NCBI GenBank assembly: GCA_003049485.1
Contig: PYST01000143.1
Coordinates: 1-64,000 of the forward strand
Source: Ophioceras dolichostomum
Taxonomy: Eukaryota; Ascomycota; Sordariomycetes; Magnaporthales; Ophioceraceae
Reading direction: 5' to 3'
DNA length: 64,000 nt
In this document: one piece after another, positions 47,601 through 60,390 of the stretch
Position numbering within the stretch: position 1 is the stretch's first letter
Layout of the letters: each line of letters opens with the position of its first letter
The notes under the pieces: model-generated
What the model was told of the DNA's origin: nothing
Seen by the model: the letters and a program-made list of their open reading frames with translations, nothing else
Databases searched by the model: none
Position numbers and translations under genes: made by a program

Positions 47601-48317
47601 AGACTGGCGCGGCTGGCTGACGTGATCTGCGTGCTGCTCACAAGACGAAATAACTCCCACTCATCTCGAACCGTTCTGTAGAGTGCCTAGGCATCACGAG
47701 CGTGCACGAATTCATCAATCGATGGGTGTATGATGGCACAGATCAAATGGAGATCAACTAGTTGATTTCCAGACATATACAGAGGCATCGCCTCTTCCCT
47801 TTCCTCTCTCGTGGCTGACTCGAACTTGACTGGCAAAGACTGAGAGAGTGCGCCATTGCTTTCCGCAAAGAGTGGCAGGGAAGGGCGATATCGAGTGCGG
47901 GTGAGAACGAGGGGGAAAAACCCTCGGTATACAAAGAAAATATAATGAACCGTCCGTGAAAGCTGGCGAGAGATCCTCCGGGCACTTGCACCTACCGATA
48001 TACGAAGTAGATAGAAAATGGGAACTGATATGGCCAACCATCAATCATCATCAATCGTCATCGTCTTAGCTCCTAGGTCGAGCTCGATCTCTCCAGACTC
48101 CGAGCGTTAAGAAAAAGAGTTCGAAGAAAAAAGAATGAGAATATAGAATATAGGATGGAAATCGAAAGATGGGCGAAAGGGAGATAACGAAAAAAAGTAC
48201 GAATAGAAATAAATTGAGATGCGTCGATGGTTTGCTTGACTCTGACTTCGCTTGTCGCCGCCTCCTCATTCTCCCCTCCTTTCCCCCCTCCATTTTTGCT
48301 CCTTTCTCTCGGGGCAA
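44685..48317. other. Intergenic region, no gene recognised
   Basis: About 3.6 kb. It contains the Sec72 promoter on its left and the 3' flank of the zinc-cluster gene on its right. The largest ORF (45967-46503 minus, 178 codons) has no recognisable domain. A (GA)n stretch is near 46690-46707. Confidence 0.55.
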
Positions 48318-51300
48318 CTAACCCTGGAAAGTCTCCATCTCCTCCCACTTGTTCGTGAACATCTGCATGACGAAGTACAGCGGGTCCTCCCACAGCTCGG
48401 CCTGCTCGCGCGGGTCCGTAGGGCGGAGCCTCCGGGTCAGGCTCGGGTCGGTCATGTAGCCCCACCACTCCCAGACGAAGCCCTTCTGCTCGTCTGTCAG
48501 GCTGGACATGGGCGTCTTGGCCGCCTCGTCGGGGCGCACGGTGGACGGGTCGATCCCGGACTTGAAGTAGTGCCAGTGCAGGAGGATGACGTTGGCGGCG
48601 TGGTGGAGGGAGGCGACGACGTGGGGGAGGGAGAAGCGGGTCTGTTTGTTATTATAATGCCATTTCAAGTTAGTGCTAATAACTTAAAGAAGAGAGAAAG
48701 CTGGTGCCCCAACGTACAGGCAGCCCGTTGTCCCGAGCATATCTACCCCTGTCCATGCTCGCGTGCGAGATCTCGTGGAGCAGGATGAAGGTAGCGATGT
48801 AGATGGTGAACCAATGCTTGGGGTTGTTGCTCTTTACGAAGCCCTCGAGGTACTTCACCACGCGGTGGGTGAGGATGCGGAGGAACTTCGTCGACAGGAT
48901 GCTGTCGACCTGGGCCGTGATCATTCGGGGGAGCGAGACGCGGCCGCGCAGGGGGTAGTCGGGGTGCATTTCTGGCTCCATGTCCAGGGTGTCTTCGCCG
49001 GATATGTAGGCCGACCCAGTCGTGAGCCCTGTGTTGTGTTGTGTCAGCAGCGTGATGAAGGGTAGTGAGACCAGAAGGGAAAAAGGGGAATGAAAGCATA
49101 CTCATCGCGAACCAGAGCCGGAACAATGCCACGAAGAACTGGCGTTCCTCCGACGCCGGCTGAGTGTGGATAGGTAGTAAGTAGGGTTGTCAGCTACGAT
49201 AGCATGTCCGCGGGCGGGGGCAGCCGGAGAGTGGGTGCGTGGCTGGCATAGACGTAATATATATAGGTCAGCGACTTACATCGAGCGAGTGGAAGTGGCG
49301 GATGGCGCTCCGATACGTGGTCTTGACAATCGGAAGACTGTCTCTGGTGGCCTGGATGATGGCTTCAAAGGCGTGATTGTCGATGTAGGCAGCGACGACC
49401 TCCGCGGCGGCCTGGACGTTGGTCAGGGCGAACGGCGTGAGCTGGGTAGCCATGGCGCGGTTGTCGCGGGTCCTCCACTTGCGGTCGAGCACGTCGCCGT
49501 CCTTCGGCTGGAAGCGGCTGACCTGGAGCCGGAGCGGAACGTCGTAGAGGTCCGGCCGGCGAGGGTCATGGCTGAAGAAGATCTTGAACTCGACGAAGCG
49601 CGAGACGTCGTCCACACGGTCTCCCACGTCCTTCATCTTGATTCCGTCCCACCGCCGCGTCAGGTTGAGGCCGCCCTGCCGGCCGAACTCCGCGTCCATG
49701 AGCTTGTACCGCCGGCAGGGGATGTGGTGGATCGTCTTCTTGGAAGTATAGCTGACCTTCTGGCAGGTATCGCAGGGCATGTTGGGATTGGACGGGTCGG
49801 ACGAGACGCATCGGATACGCTGCATCTTGCAGCGGACACACGCACCCTCTTTGCGGGTCTTTCCAGTCTCCTGGCGAGCCTCCTCGGTAAAGGCCGAGCG
49901 ACCCTTCGTCCGACCTTTGCTTCCCCTGCCCGGGCCCTTGGAGCCAGTCGCCGGCCGAGCTGCGGCCTGCGTCTCCTGGATGTCCTGCTCCATAGGCGCA
50001 TCCTCCCACTGATCGTCCAAGCCCTGGGCTGCCGTGGCAGGTGCAGCGGCCTCGCCGTCGGGCATGGACCGGAACGAGTATCCGGCCGCGGCAGCCTCCG
50101 GAGTCATGGGATGGGGATGGTGCGTCTCTTCCTCGACGATAGCCGATGGCGCTTGGAGCATCCAAGGTTCGACTCCCGAGTCACCGGGCATGGCTGGGTG
50201 CTGTTGCTGAGATTGATTCTGGTGATGGCTCTGATATGGACCGTGGTGCAGATTCGGACGCTGCAACTGATGCTGTCGCTGAGTCCGATGCTGGACTTGG
50301 TGTTGATTCTGATACGAACCCCCATGGTAGGCACTTTGTTGGTACTGGCCCTGCTGCAAAGGCTGACGATGGTGGTCATGCGGCAGTTGCTGGTTGTATT
50401 GCTGTGACTGAGACTGATGGAACCCTGACTGCCGATCGCCATGGCTACTCACGCTTGGTGCGGAATAACCCAAAGCTGGGACGTAGCTCTGCTGAGCATG
50501 AGAGTTGGCACCGGCGATATACTGTGGATGTGGTGGGTATACCGTCGAGCTGGCTTGGGTCTCTGGAGTCGTATCCGGAGCCGAAATGGGCGGCAACTGT
50601 GGCAGCTGGGGTCGGTGGCAAGAGGCCGAAAACGGGTGGGAAAGCGATGAATGAGGGGGTGCTGCTGGGTTATGATCAGGCCTTCTGTGGTCGAGGAGGC
50701 TTTGGCTTGGGGCGCGAGCAGGGAACGTGGGAGGAGACTGTGGCCGGGGGTGGGTCGGCAGCAGGGTCAGGGTCCGGACAGGCGGAACAGCTGGAGCGGA
50801 GGATGACTCGACTGGACGTGATGAGTCCTGGTACTGCGGCGTGTAGTAAAACGCCGCCGGGGATGGAGCAGCGTTCTCCGCTTCCGATGTCCGAGGCTCT
50901 TTCATTAGAGACGAGATCCCAGCCAGGGCATTAGATGCATTTGGGCCACTGGAGGCGTATGGTTCAGTCGGTCTGGTTTGGACATGAGGAGCTGGGCCAC
51001 CGATCTCCGACGAGGGAGGCAGAGGAAACCGGCCCTGCAAGGGAGGTGAAGTCGCCGTGACATATCCTGCAGCGTTGAGCGTTCCCGTTGTTGCGGCAGG
51101 GACGGCAGCGGCTGCTGCTGTCGCTGTCGTAGTCGTTGAGCCCCGATTGTAGCTCGTGCCGGTCGAATATTCAGGGCCGAAGGAGTGTTGGGGCGCACGG
51201 AGGCCGGAGCCAGGACCTGGCGGGTTTTGTGCTGGGGTCGCTGCGACGCCACCCACGGCAACCACGGAATCAGAGGCCAAGGGAGCTATCTCGGCTGTCA

Positions 51301-52171
51301 GCAGCAGTGCGCCGCCAGGCAGCTGCTGTTGCGGAGCCGGATCCCTTCGTCTCAGGAACAGATCAGCGATGCCGAAGCTGGAAGTGGCCGTTCCACGATT
51401 CGCGGGCACTGTCGACGGGTACGGCTCATAGTGAGGTGACGTCAGCGCCAGAGGATGCGCCAGAGGATGCCCCAGGTGGGGACCGCTGCCGTACCAGGAC
51501 GGAGAGTGGTGGTAGCCTGGGCCAGAGGAATAATGGCTGTACGGGAGGCTGCTGTGGCCGGCTAGGCCCCAGCTGGGATTGCTGGGGTCACTGCTGGTGG
51601 TACCGGTGCCTGAATGGAAGCCCAGTTGCTGCTGCAGACCGGGGAGAGGGCCGACTTGCGAGATCGAGGAGGGCATCGAAGGTCCAGCCGAGGGGACGCT
51701 AGCTGTGGGACCCTGAGATGCCGGGGTTACAGGACCGGTTTGGAGGTTCGCCCCGGCGTCAGAGGCAGTTGGGTAGCTGGAGCTATGAACGCCCACAGGA
51801 CCCACGGGGTTGTCGAAGAATCGGATGCCTGGTTGGCCTTGACCTTGAACGGGAACGGGGCAGTGTCCAGGATCGGCATCCCCGGCGGCACCTCCCGGGC
51901 CTGAACTCTGGTCCCCATTGGCGGCCGAGGCGGCCGAATTGTCAACGGGGGAAGAGGGCGGCCTGAAGCTCCCAGAATTAGCAGGGCTGGCGTGGCTAGC
52001 TTGGCGGCTGTTGGACGTAGGATAGACCTGATTGCCCGGAATGGGAGACGCAGAGGCTGTCAGCGGGGAGTACATGCGTGAAGCCTCCGCCGTCGGGTCG
52101 AAGGGCCTCGTGGCTGGCCGCTCCCCGCGGTCGATGGGGCTCGCTCGGCGTTTCGATCTCCTCCTGGCCAC
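48318..52171 (-). CDS. Large Zn(II)2Cys6-type transcription factor with long N-terminal low-complexity region
   Basis: Probable DNA-binding regulator, nuclear. Coding exons, 5' to 3': from 52075 (first ATG) or further upstream to 49280, then 49159-49102, 49028-48718 and 48641-48318. Introns begin GTAAGT, GTATGC and GTACGT and join in frame. About 1162 aa from the 52075 ATG. Residues 1-730 are Ser/Pro/Gln/His-rich and probably disordered, with a Q/H-rich prion-like stretch. The zinc cluster is C746-x2-C749-x6-C756-x11-C768-x2-C771-x15-C787, with a longer last loop than the canonical 6-8. A conserved domain of about 375 residues follows (YDVPLRLQVSRFQPKDG, EEMETFQG at the end). The reading frame stays open from 52171 (GTG) and a 5' exon may exist; a candidate starts at 52964 (ATG ATG GAC) and ends before GTAGGT at about 52919. 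I recall similar proteins in other Sordariomycetes but no name. Confidence 0.82.
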
Positions 52172-54993
52172 AGGGAACTAGTCGAGCCGGGAGAAAAAAA
52201 ACAAATGTTAGTTGACTAGTCTCGTACAGCACTGTACCACATATCGAAGCCAGAACAGCTGACAGCGGCATGAGCCCGGGTTCATCGAATAGGGGGGACT
52301 TGGAAACAGAGAGAACGGGATATGGCAAAGGAGGACAGAGTCACAGGAAGAGGATGTCAGGTGCAGTGTACCCTCGACGGCCCACCTGCACTGAGGCTGG
52401 ACGCTTCGACTTCAGGAAGGCGGCGATGGTAAGGGAGTATATCCAGAAAAAGGCAAATAGGTGAGGAGAAGGGAGGAGAAGGAAGTGCATGCGCGTACTC
52501 TGTAGAAGCGTGGATGCGGTGTTGTTAAGAGAGCAGGGTACACTGAGACTCAGGCTGGCTCGTCGTCGCGTTGGACGAGGCGCTCCTCCAAGTTGTCACC
52601 ACGCGTACAGACCGACGGAGCCAGAAATAAGGGCAGCAGGAGAGAAGGACCGAGGCAGATGGGTAGAAGATAGGTAATGAAGTGGGCAGGCGGCGTAGCC
52701 CGGTGATGGGTCTCGTCGGTAGCAATGGATGAGGTGCTGGGTATCATATGCCAAGGAAACTTGTGTGGAGCGGATTTGAGAATGAGGACAAAGAGAAAGA
52801 AGCTGAGACCGAAGCTGACAACGAGAACAAGAGAACGGAGGACAATGAATGAGCACGGCCTTGAGCATGGCCTTGAGCCTAGCACGACTTCGGCTGGCGG
52901 CTATGTGTGAAAGTACCTACCCCGGCCTGGCGAGGGCTGGCACTGGTGGCACGAACGTCCATCATTGTGCCGCTATCGCCTTCGCAAGACTTTCTGCGAG
53001 TTGACTGAAACGAGTTGACTGCAGAGTGTGCAGTTGCGTGCGCGTAGTTGCGCGAGTGCGGGTTGTGGTGGCTGTTGGCAGGCGAAGCGGTTGATCTGCG
53101 CTGCGGGTTCGGAGCAGTAGGTGGGTGTTTTGTGTTGCGGTGTTGTGGTGGGATCAGTTCAGACTGCTGTATTAGCTGCTGTAGCTGCTTGCTGGAGTCG
53201 CTGGTGGTACTTTGTCTTGCTCTCCTCGCTCTCCTCGCGGCGCATCGGATCGCAGCAGCAAGGTTCAGGTTGCAGATGCGCGTGCACCGACTTCATTCAT
53301 TCACTCGGGACTGCCCGTGGCAGGCAGGTAGGCAGGCCGGGAGAGTCAGACAGGCTGGAACCCCAGGTAGTGACCGTGTGGTGGTGCTTCGCGCTGTGTT
53401 CTTGACCGTCTTTCTGCGCAAGTCGACAGCGAAGCACGCCTCCCTGGCCGGCCAAACTCGTTGACTTTCGAGACCGGTGAAGCGGGGCCGTGAGATGTGT
53501 GGTGTGCGGCCCAAGTTCTGAGGTTCTGCTGCAGACTGCAGCAGAAGAGGTCAGCAAGCACGTCTCGACTAGCTTCCCCACCCTTGGCTGCTTTTTGAGG
53601 TTGTCTTTGCTTCCTTGGACTGTCTCCCTTTCAAATTCGCCGCCGGATCGAGATGGCTGTGGACGGCCGTGATTGCGTCCGGTCTGTTGCTAGTCGACTG
53701 ACTGGTCTTCGGTTAGGCTCGGAGAATGGTGAGACGAGAGGCGAGTGGAGGGCCGATGTGCCCGAGAGGAAGAGCGCGATCCCAAACCCGCCTAGTAATC
53801 GAGGTGTTATCTGTATTTACACATGCACAACTCGCCGTCAGGGGAGAGACGATGCGCTCCACTTGGCGTTGAGTTTCATTCGCACCTTAGAGCTTCTTTC
53901 TCTGCTCCCTCATTCTTCCTTCAATTTCCTCCTCTTTTAGCTTCGAACCCACGCCGGCGGGTGTGCTGCGGCGATACGGTGTGTTGGGATGAAGATTTCC
54001 GTGTTGTCTTCTTGGGCGGCACAGCTCAGTGTCGGGAGGCTTGCCCTAGATTCGATCCAATGCGGATGGAATTGGCTGGTCATCCACTGGTCGTCGACCA
54101 CCGCTGCGCAAGTCTACGTTCTTCGCAACATATCTCCCTACTCCCTCCTTTTCGCCTAACAGTTCGTCCAAGTCCGATAGACGCGGCTAATACCCCCGCC
54201 CTCAGACCTGGGTTCTTGACTCCCCTCGTTATTACGGATGACTTTTTATTTTCTCCTCTCGAAGGCCAGCCAAGCACCAAGCAAGCATGCGGGAAGTGGA
54301 GCAGCTCAGGAGCAGCTCAACCAGTGTCCCGGGTTTCTGGCAGGCGGCAACAGCTCGATCATCCCCACTCACGAGCCGTACCGGCGCTTCTTGAAGCCCA
54401 GAGATCCTGTTTCGGATCAAGCTGGGGGCTCAGCTCTCGAGGATTACCCGCGCCTGAGGTCCTCCAGGCGAGAACTTGGGGCGAAGGGCGCGGAATGTTC
54501 CGAGAAAGACTAGGCTCACTGGGAAGCAAACGTGTGGAGGGGGGAAACGAAAACCGTCTGGTGCGGTCGGTCACACACTCACACGACGCAAAACGAGATG
54601 GGGATGAGGGAAGTTAAAAAGCATTAGAGAGCGCGGCGTACAGAATGCGTAACTGGATGTGTGGGTAGCAATTTGTCGCGAGTGGCAGCTGGAGAACTGG
54701 AGGGCGGGAGATCGTCGTCTCGTTCGTCGATTCCAGATTTCCAGATTTCTACCTAGATTAGATGGGGGATGGGGAATAGAGAAGACGTCGATTGGGCGTT
54801 GGGCTGGGTTAGAGTAAGAAGCAAAGCAGCTGGAGAGAAAAGATACCAACGAAATGGGTGGGACCTCGAATGGAACAGCGTGTTGAAGCTCACAGCAGTC
54901 TTCGGTTGCTAAAATGATCCATGGCCAAGAGAGGTGCGAGTGGGGTGCAGGAGAGTGGATGAGCATTGAAGTCTGCAGAAGCAGGGCAAGCCA

Positions 54994-55005
54994 GGGGGGG
55001 GGGGG
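54994..55005. repeat. Poly-G run (G12)
   Basis: A homopolymer in non-coding sequence. It could be a G-quadruplex-prone or sequencing-error-prone site. Confidence 0.9.
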
Positions 55006-56896
55006 TTAAGGCCACACACTCAGAGAGGCAAAGGGATGAGGGGCTCGAGGGGGCCTAGAGGAGGGCTCGGGGGAGGACAATGGGCGAGCGGGCAGGTATC
55101 GTGAGGGGTTGAGGGGAGGCTCGTGTAGATGCCACGATGCCGTGGTGCCAATCCAGGATGAGTCCCGGAGCAATGCGCTGATTGATTGTTGGACATTCAT
55201 TGGCGCCCTTCCAGTCGCTCTGCTTACTTGTGTGTCTGGCGTTGACCGGTCTCGCCTTCTGCTGTTCGCTGAGTGGGCAAGTGCAAAGCACCGTTGCCGG
55301 CTTATTAGTGGAAGCAGGTGCTGAGCGGTGACACTTCAGGTTCGTACTTTCCCGGATATCTACATCAAAATGCATTGTTTGGTGCAGCTCGCACCCGATG
55401 CTTCACACATTGGTTCGAGGCGGGCAAGACAACCATTGGGCCGGCGTGACTGGCTGATGGATGACGGGTAGTCCATCTTCCATCAAGTCTATTCCGGTCG
55501 TGCCGGCCGGAGTGCCTGGGCTGGCCTTGCTCTCACTCCAGAAGGCGCGCTGTCAAATGGATGTGGATATGGGTGTGGATATGGGTGTTGTGGTGCCTGC
55601 GCTCGTGGTCAGCCTATGGTGCCACTTCTTGGGCGGCGTGTGGCAGGCACTCCAGCGTGACTGCTCCTCTTGTCGCCCAAGCTGGACTGGGCCTGGACAC
55701 ATCGCCAAGCCTTTCATGCCCTGAAGCTCGTAAAGTACCTCCGGTATTCTATGCAATGTTCCAATATGACTTTTACGTCCATACAACTGCCGCCGCTGAA
55801 CTTGAAGTCGACTGCGTGTGCGGCAGAACAAATAATCTATCCTCACGTCCACCACCGGGATTTATTCCGCAGCTTGATTTCTCGCTCCCTCGTCAACCCG
55901 CTCCGATTCATTTCCAGTGTGGGAAAGCTGTGCAATTATATATGGGTCGGCGGGAGCACGAAGCTCTCTCATCCCCTGTGTCCATGCCTGTTTTCCCTCC
56001 CTCCTCGCTCTGCACTTGTACGCGATGAGATGACGGCACGTGGCCCGGTGGCTCGGTGGAAGAATGATCATTGTCTCTTGGACGAGTTGCAGTGAAGGTG
56101 AGCAAGATGAGACTCGTTTTTTGGTTGCACCCAGCTTGTGAACACCTGTGCCGCCGCACGAACCTGGGGCATGGCTGGTGCCGTCCAATTACCATGTCCC
56201 GGCTCCTGTTCCGGCGCAGGAGCAGGCCCTCCACAGAGTCCCCACGGCTTCGGATCGTCCATGTCAGCTTTTTCTGTCACGTCGAGACCATTGACATCCA
56301 TTGATCGCTTGTCGTAATGACAATCTCTCCTTCGATTGTGATGATCTAGGGTACGCGCCGGCGTCGTTCTCAATCTGTGAGTGACGAGGGAGAGAGGACG
56401 AGAAAATGTGGGAGCGACGTCCTGCTTTGATGTCGCTCTTAAGTACTGATGCGTCTTGTCGACAGATAGGATGACCCTGGCATGTCTATCGGCTGGGTCT
56501 GGATGGAATACTTGATCAGCCCGAACCTCGCTGTTGGAGCATGCCAAGGCACCACGAGTCACTGCCAGTGGGAACGCCTGCCAAACCACCGGACACGCTA
56601 GCCACATGCTGTGTTACCCTATTGGGCCTGCGCAACGACCAACAGTAAACGGCCAGAACCGCGCAAGCCCCTGAGATGGGGTCTCGAGGTTCAAGTTCAA
56701 GCTGCCAGCGTCCAACCTCACTCGCCCTCTTTTCCAGACTCCAGATGCTTGTTTGCGTCTCGGAACCGAGTCGAAAGTCTCTGACACCGAACCTTTCGAT
56801 ATTTATTATTGTCCCGAATTCATAATGGGTAGCGATCGCTTGGGCCTGGGGGTGTTGATTCTAGCGCTTTGGCGTTGGGCACCCAAAACCACGAAA

Positions 56897-56924
56897 CCCC
56901 CCCCCCCCCCCCCCCCCCCCCCCN
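56897..56924. other. Poly-C run ending in an ambiguous base
   Basis: Twenty-seven consecutive C followed by N and then GGG. The ambiguous base marks an unresolved assembly or base-calling point, so the length here and any reading frame across it should not be trusted. Confidence 0.97.
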
Positions 56925-58634
56925 GGGTTCCATCTCTACTATACCCGAATTGGTCCCTTGCGAAGCCCGCCTCAAACCCACACATCCTCTGCCCTCCGTT
57001 GCCGACCACCACCACCACAACCACAACCGCCACCACATCGCCAGCACATAATGGACTCCAGTGACTCCTCGACTGGGCCAACCAGCGACCAACACATTCA
57101 CCACAGCTCCGCAGGCAGCGACACACTGGCAACCTGACGACCAGGCAGGCAACCGGGCAACGGCGGCTCTCTCCCTAGTGGCAGACCCGAAGCTTGCAGA
57201 TGCAGACAACGCGCCGACACAACCCACCATCAGCATCCCTTACCACCCGCAGAGGCCAACACTAGATGCTGCAAGTGATCATCACAGTCGTCCACTGGCT
57301 GAAGAGCGCATGTCTTTGAGGCAACCCGGACGCCCGTCCAAGACCACCCTTCGGACCTGCCTCCCTAGCTCTCCCCAGCTGTTCCTAGCTGCGTGCAAGA
57401 CATCCTACTGGACCGGCACTGGTGGTGTTGGACGATACGACCCTCTCGGTCACAGGCGCGACCGTATTTGAACAGCCCGAAGAGGGCCTGGGGAGGGAAC
57501 ATCAAAAGGGCAGCAAGGGATCGATGCTGGCTTTGGAGCTTTTAGATTCTTTTCGTACGTAGTCGGCACAGCAGATACCCAGGACCGCTCGAGGCCATAC
57601 CATCACGAAACCATCGCACGGGAAGATATGATGTCTTCTTTCCCGACCCAGCAAACTCAACGATCTCGAAGTTGCTTTAGGTACGACTACGCATCATCGC
57701 CTCACACGGAACGAATCGGCCTCAACAAGCTAAGGTGGCTCTGTCTGCTGCTTCCACAACCTGTTCCACAGACTGGATCCTCAGCCTCCCTCCGGAGGCA
57801 CAACAGACTAACGCTTGCGTCGTCGTTTAGTTCCGCCGTGCCGCAATCTCCCATCTGTCACGTTCAAGAAGCCTATCCTCTCCTGATAAATCACACAACC
57901 CGGATCGACTTGCTTCAACTTGCTCCTGCTCCTCTTCCCGTCAAGTCCCGAGCTTTCGAAACCTGCAACAAGCCGCCCCTGATCCGGAACGGTCCCCTTG
58001 CCGCTGGCATCTATCAAAAACAAATTGCACCCTTACCGACAGCAACGAAGCGAGCAGGCATCCTCGCCGTTTTGGATCAGGGCACAAGATCATTCCCTCC
58101 GATTTTCGGGAGACTGCGACCGGCGGAACATCCGTAGCTCCGTGATGCCCGCACAAGCCGTATGGTGGTGACCCTAGGAGTACCTACCTTGCCTAGGTAG
58201 TGCTCGAGCGCAAACAACTGTCCGAGGACGGGACTTCATTGACCTGGGCATGACGGCAGACGGACCGATGTCGGGGACGCAATTCTTGCCGCCGTCTTGC
58301 CGCCATGCCCGGACCGAGAAACGGCAGGCTGCCGTGAGAAACTGAAGACTGTCGAACGGACAGTCGAGTGACGGGGCTTTTCAAGGTTCCCTCCCCGACG
58401 CTGAATCACAACTCACGACAGCGGATCATCCGGTTCATCCCTGACAGGACCTGTCAAGGCTACCTGCATCGACCTGCGTCTGCTGTGACATTCTGTCAAG
58501 TTTGTCAAGTTCTAAGGAGGGGCTCGTTCGCGTTGGGCGCGTGAAGGACACCAACGATGGAGCTTCCATGCGTCGATGCGCCGATCCACTCCAATTATCT
58601 GATTCAAGAGGGGGAAGAATGCTACAACACCATG

Positions 58635-58682
58635 GGCCGGGAGGGGGGCCGAGAGGGGAGCCGAGAGGGAAGCCGAGAGGCG
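58635..58682. repeat. Imperfect 12-bp GCCGAGAGGGGA repeat
   Basis: About four head-to-tail purine-rich units (GCCGGGAGGGGG, GCCGAGAGGGGA, GCCGAGAGGGAA, GCCGAGAGGCGC). Non-coding as far as can be seen. Confidence 0.8.
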
Positions 58683-60330
58683 CGACCACTTGGACGGCCA
58701 CTAGGACGGCTATTAACCGCCGCTGGCACGCCACCGTGGAGGCCCGAACCCTCCCTCCCGTGAGCCCACTCCCAGGCATAACTATTGATCCCCATACGCC
58801 TCTTTGGTCAGTGGGCAGCCACAGAGGTAGGTAAGTAGGTAAGGTAGGTACCTAGAAGGAGGGCACGCTTTTCTGCAATCCCAACTGCATCATTGCCTAA
58901 TGCCCCAACATCTGGCCACCCTCCGTACCCATATCAATACCCATCGAACTTGATGATGCCCACCCACCTCGATACAATGTTAACCATCCATGTTACCCTG
59001 TTCTCAACGAGAATGAGGGTCGACGGTCTGCTGTAGGCTGTCTCTCCCACGCTGCGTTGTGAGGGAGGGGGGCATCGCATATGTGAGTGAGTGATTTAAT
59101 ACCACCAGGCAATGCCACCTCGGTGCCACCCAGTGCTGGACTTGATGCATGCCACGCTTCCCCCCTCAGCCGACGTCTTGCCTGCCAACCACTCGAGGGA
59201 GAAGCAACACCACCTCAGGTACCTTAGGAGGTACCTCACGCTCCAGTCTCATCAAACTCGCATGCCAGCCGGCCCCGTCCGAGGTCCATCCCGCTGAGGC
59301 AGCTTCCCTTCCACTGTCCAGCCAGTGTGCGTGCTGTGTCCCCTCAATTCTCTGTGCAGAGTATCAAGTCAAACTGTCAGCTGTCCACCGTGAAGGCTCG
59401 GCCCGGACCACTCAGGGTACCTGCTTACGGGTAGGGGATGCCCAATCTCAGGGCGGCCAGAGGTACTTTGGTCAAGGAGCTACCAATAAGACGACTCAGC
59501 GCATTCTTCCCTCGTAATATCATTTATCATACCACGGGAGGGGACATCGCGGATTCCATAGCCTCCCGATAGTGACGGCGGGAACCAAACCACAACTGTC
59601 CAACGACTGTCCACGAGGAACTCGGCTCTCTCTGCTCGTACACCTTAGCTGCACGCATCCGGTCCGTCCGCCTGTCCGCCTGTCCGCCGCGCCGCGCGTG
59701 CAGCCAGTTGAACATCCTCTGCTCATTCCGATGGTTATTTCCGATTTGCGTCTTGCTGTTCCTCCACTTCAATCGATCCTTCCCGCGAATGGCACGATGA
59801 TAACAGCAGATGCCCGGCAAGATGCAGCTACGACCGTCACCAAGTCTCCCTGAGGAAGGTGCTAGCTCAACATCCCAGCTAAGGGAAGTTGCCCAATCTT
59901 CCATGGAAACAGGAACTTCTCGGCCGTCCGTTACCGGCTGCTTGTTCCCGAACTACTAACTCCCGTCACCATAGGTTCACCGATCACCAGGATGGATCAA
60001 TGCTGCACCAAAACCTGGATCGACATGATGCGATCAAGGCTTGCCGACCGGCCATCGACGCGCCTTTCAGCGGAAACACTGCGTCCGTATCTTTTCATGA
60101 CACTACGGGTCGCCGTGGAGCTTCGGGACAAGATGCAACAGACGCAAATAGGAGGCCAGGATTGCATGCACACGCAGCTCTAGTCGCAGTAGCAGCACAT
60201 CATCCATGTTGCCCACACTTGCCACCTATTGCCCCGGATATATATCGACGGGGCGACGTCGCATCGAAACCCACGACGAAAGAGTTCGACGCGATACATC
60301 CTCCTCAGCCCTTTGCTAGTACCTACCATC

Positions 60331-60390
60331 TATCTGCATCTGCCTGCATCTTTCTGCACCTGTCTGCATCTGTCTGCATCTGTCTGCATA
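60331..60390. repeat. 10-bp tandem repeat (TGTCTGCATC)
   Basis: Six head-to-tail, mostly TGTCTGCATC units with small changes. It lies 650 bp upstream of the dioxygenase gene's upstream in-frame ATG (61043). Confidence 0.92.

Noticed and set aside
49187..50407. Plus-strand ORF of 406 codons across the zinc-cluster gene
   Set aside because: Antisense shadow; no domain, and the minus strand has a supported multi-exon gene.
53823..54617. Plus-strand ORF of 264 codons
   Set aside because: No domain or conserved motif; low-complexity composition; not supported.
57628..58137. Plus-strand ORF of 169 codons
   Set aside because: Starts with ATG but no recognised motif, signal or intron pattern; could be real but nothing supports it.
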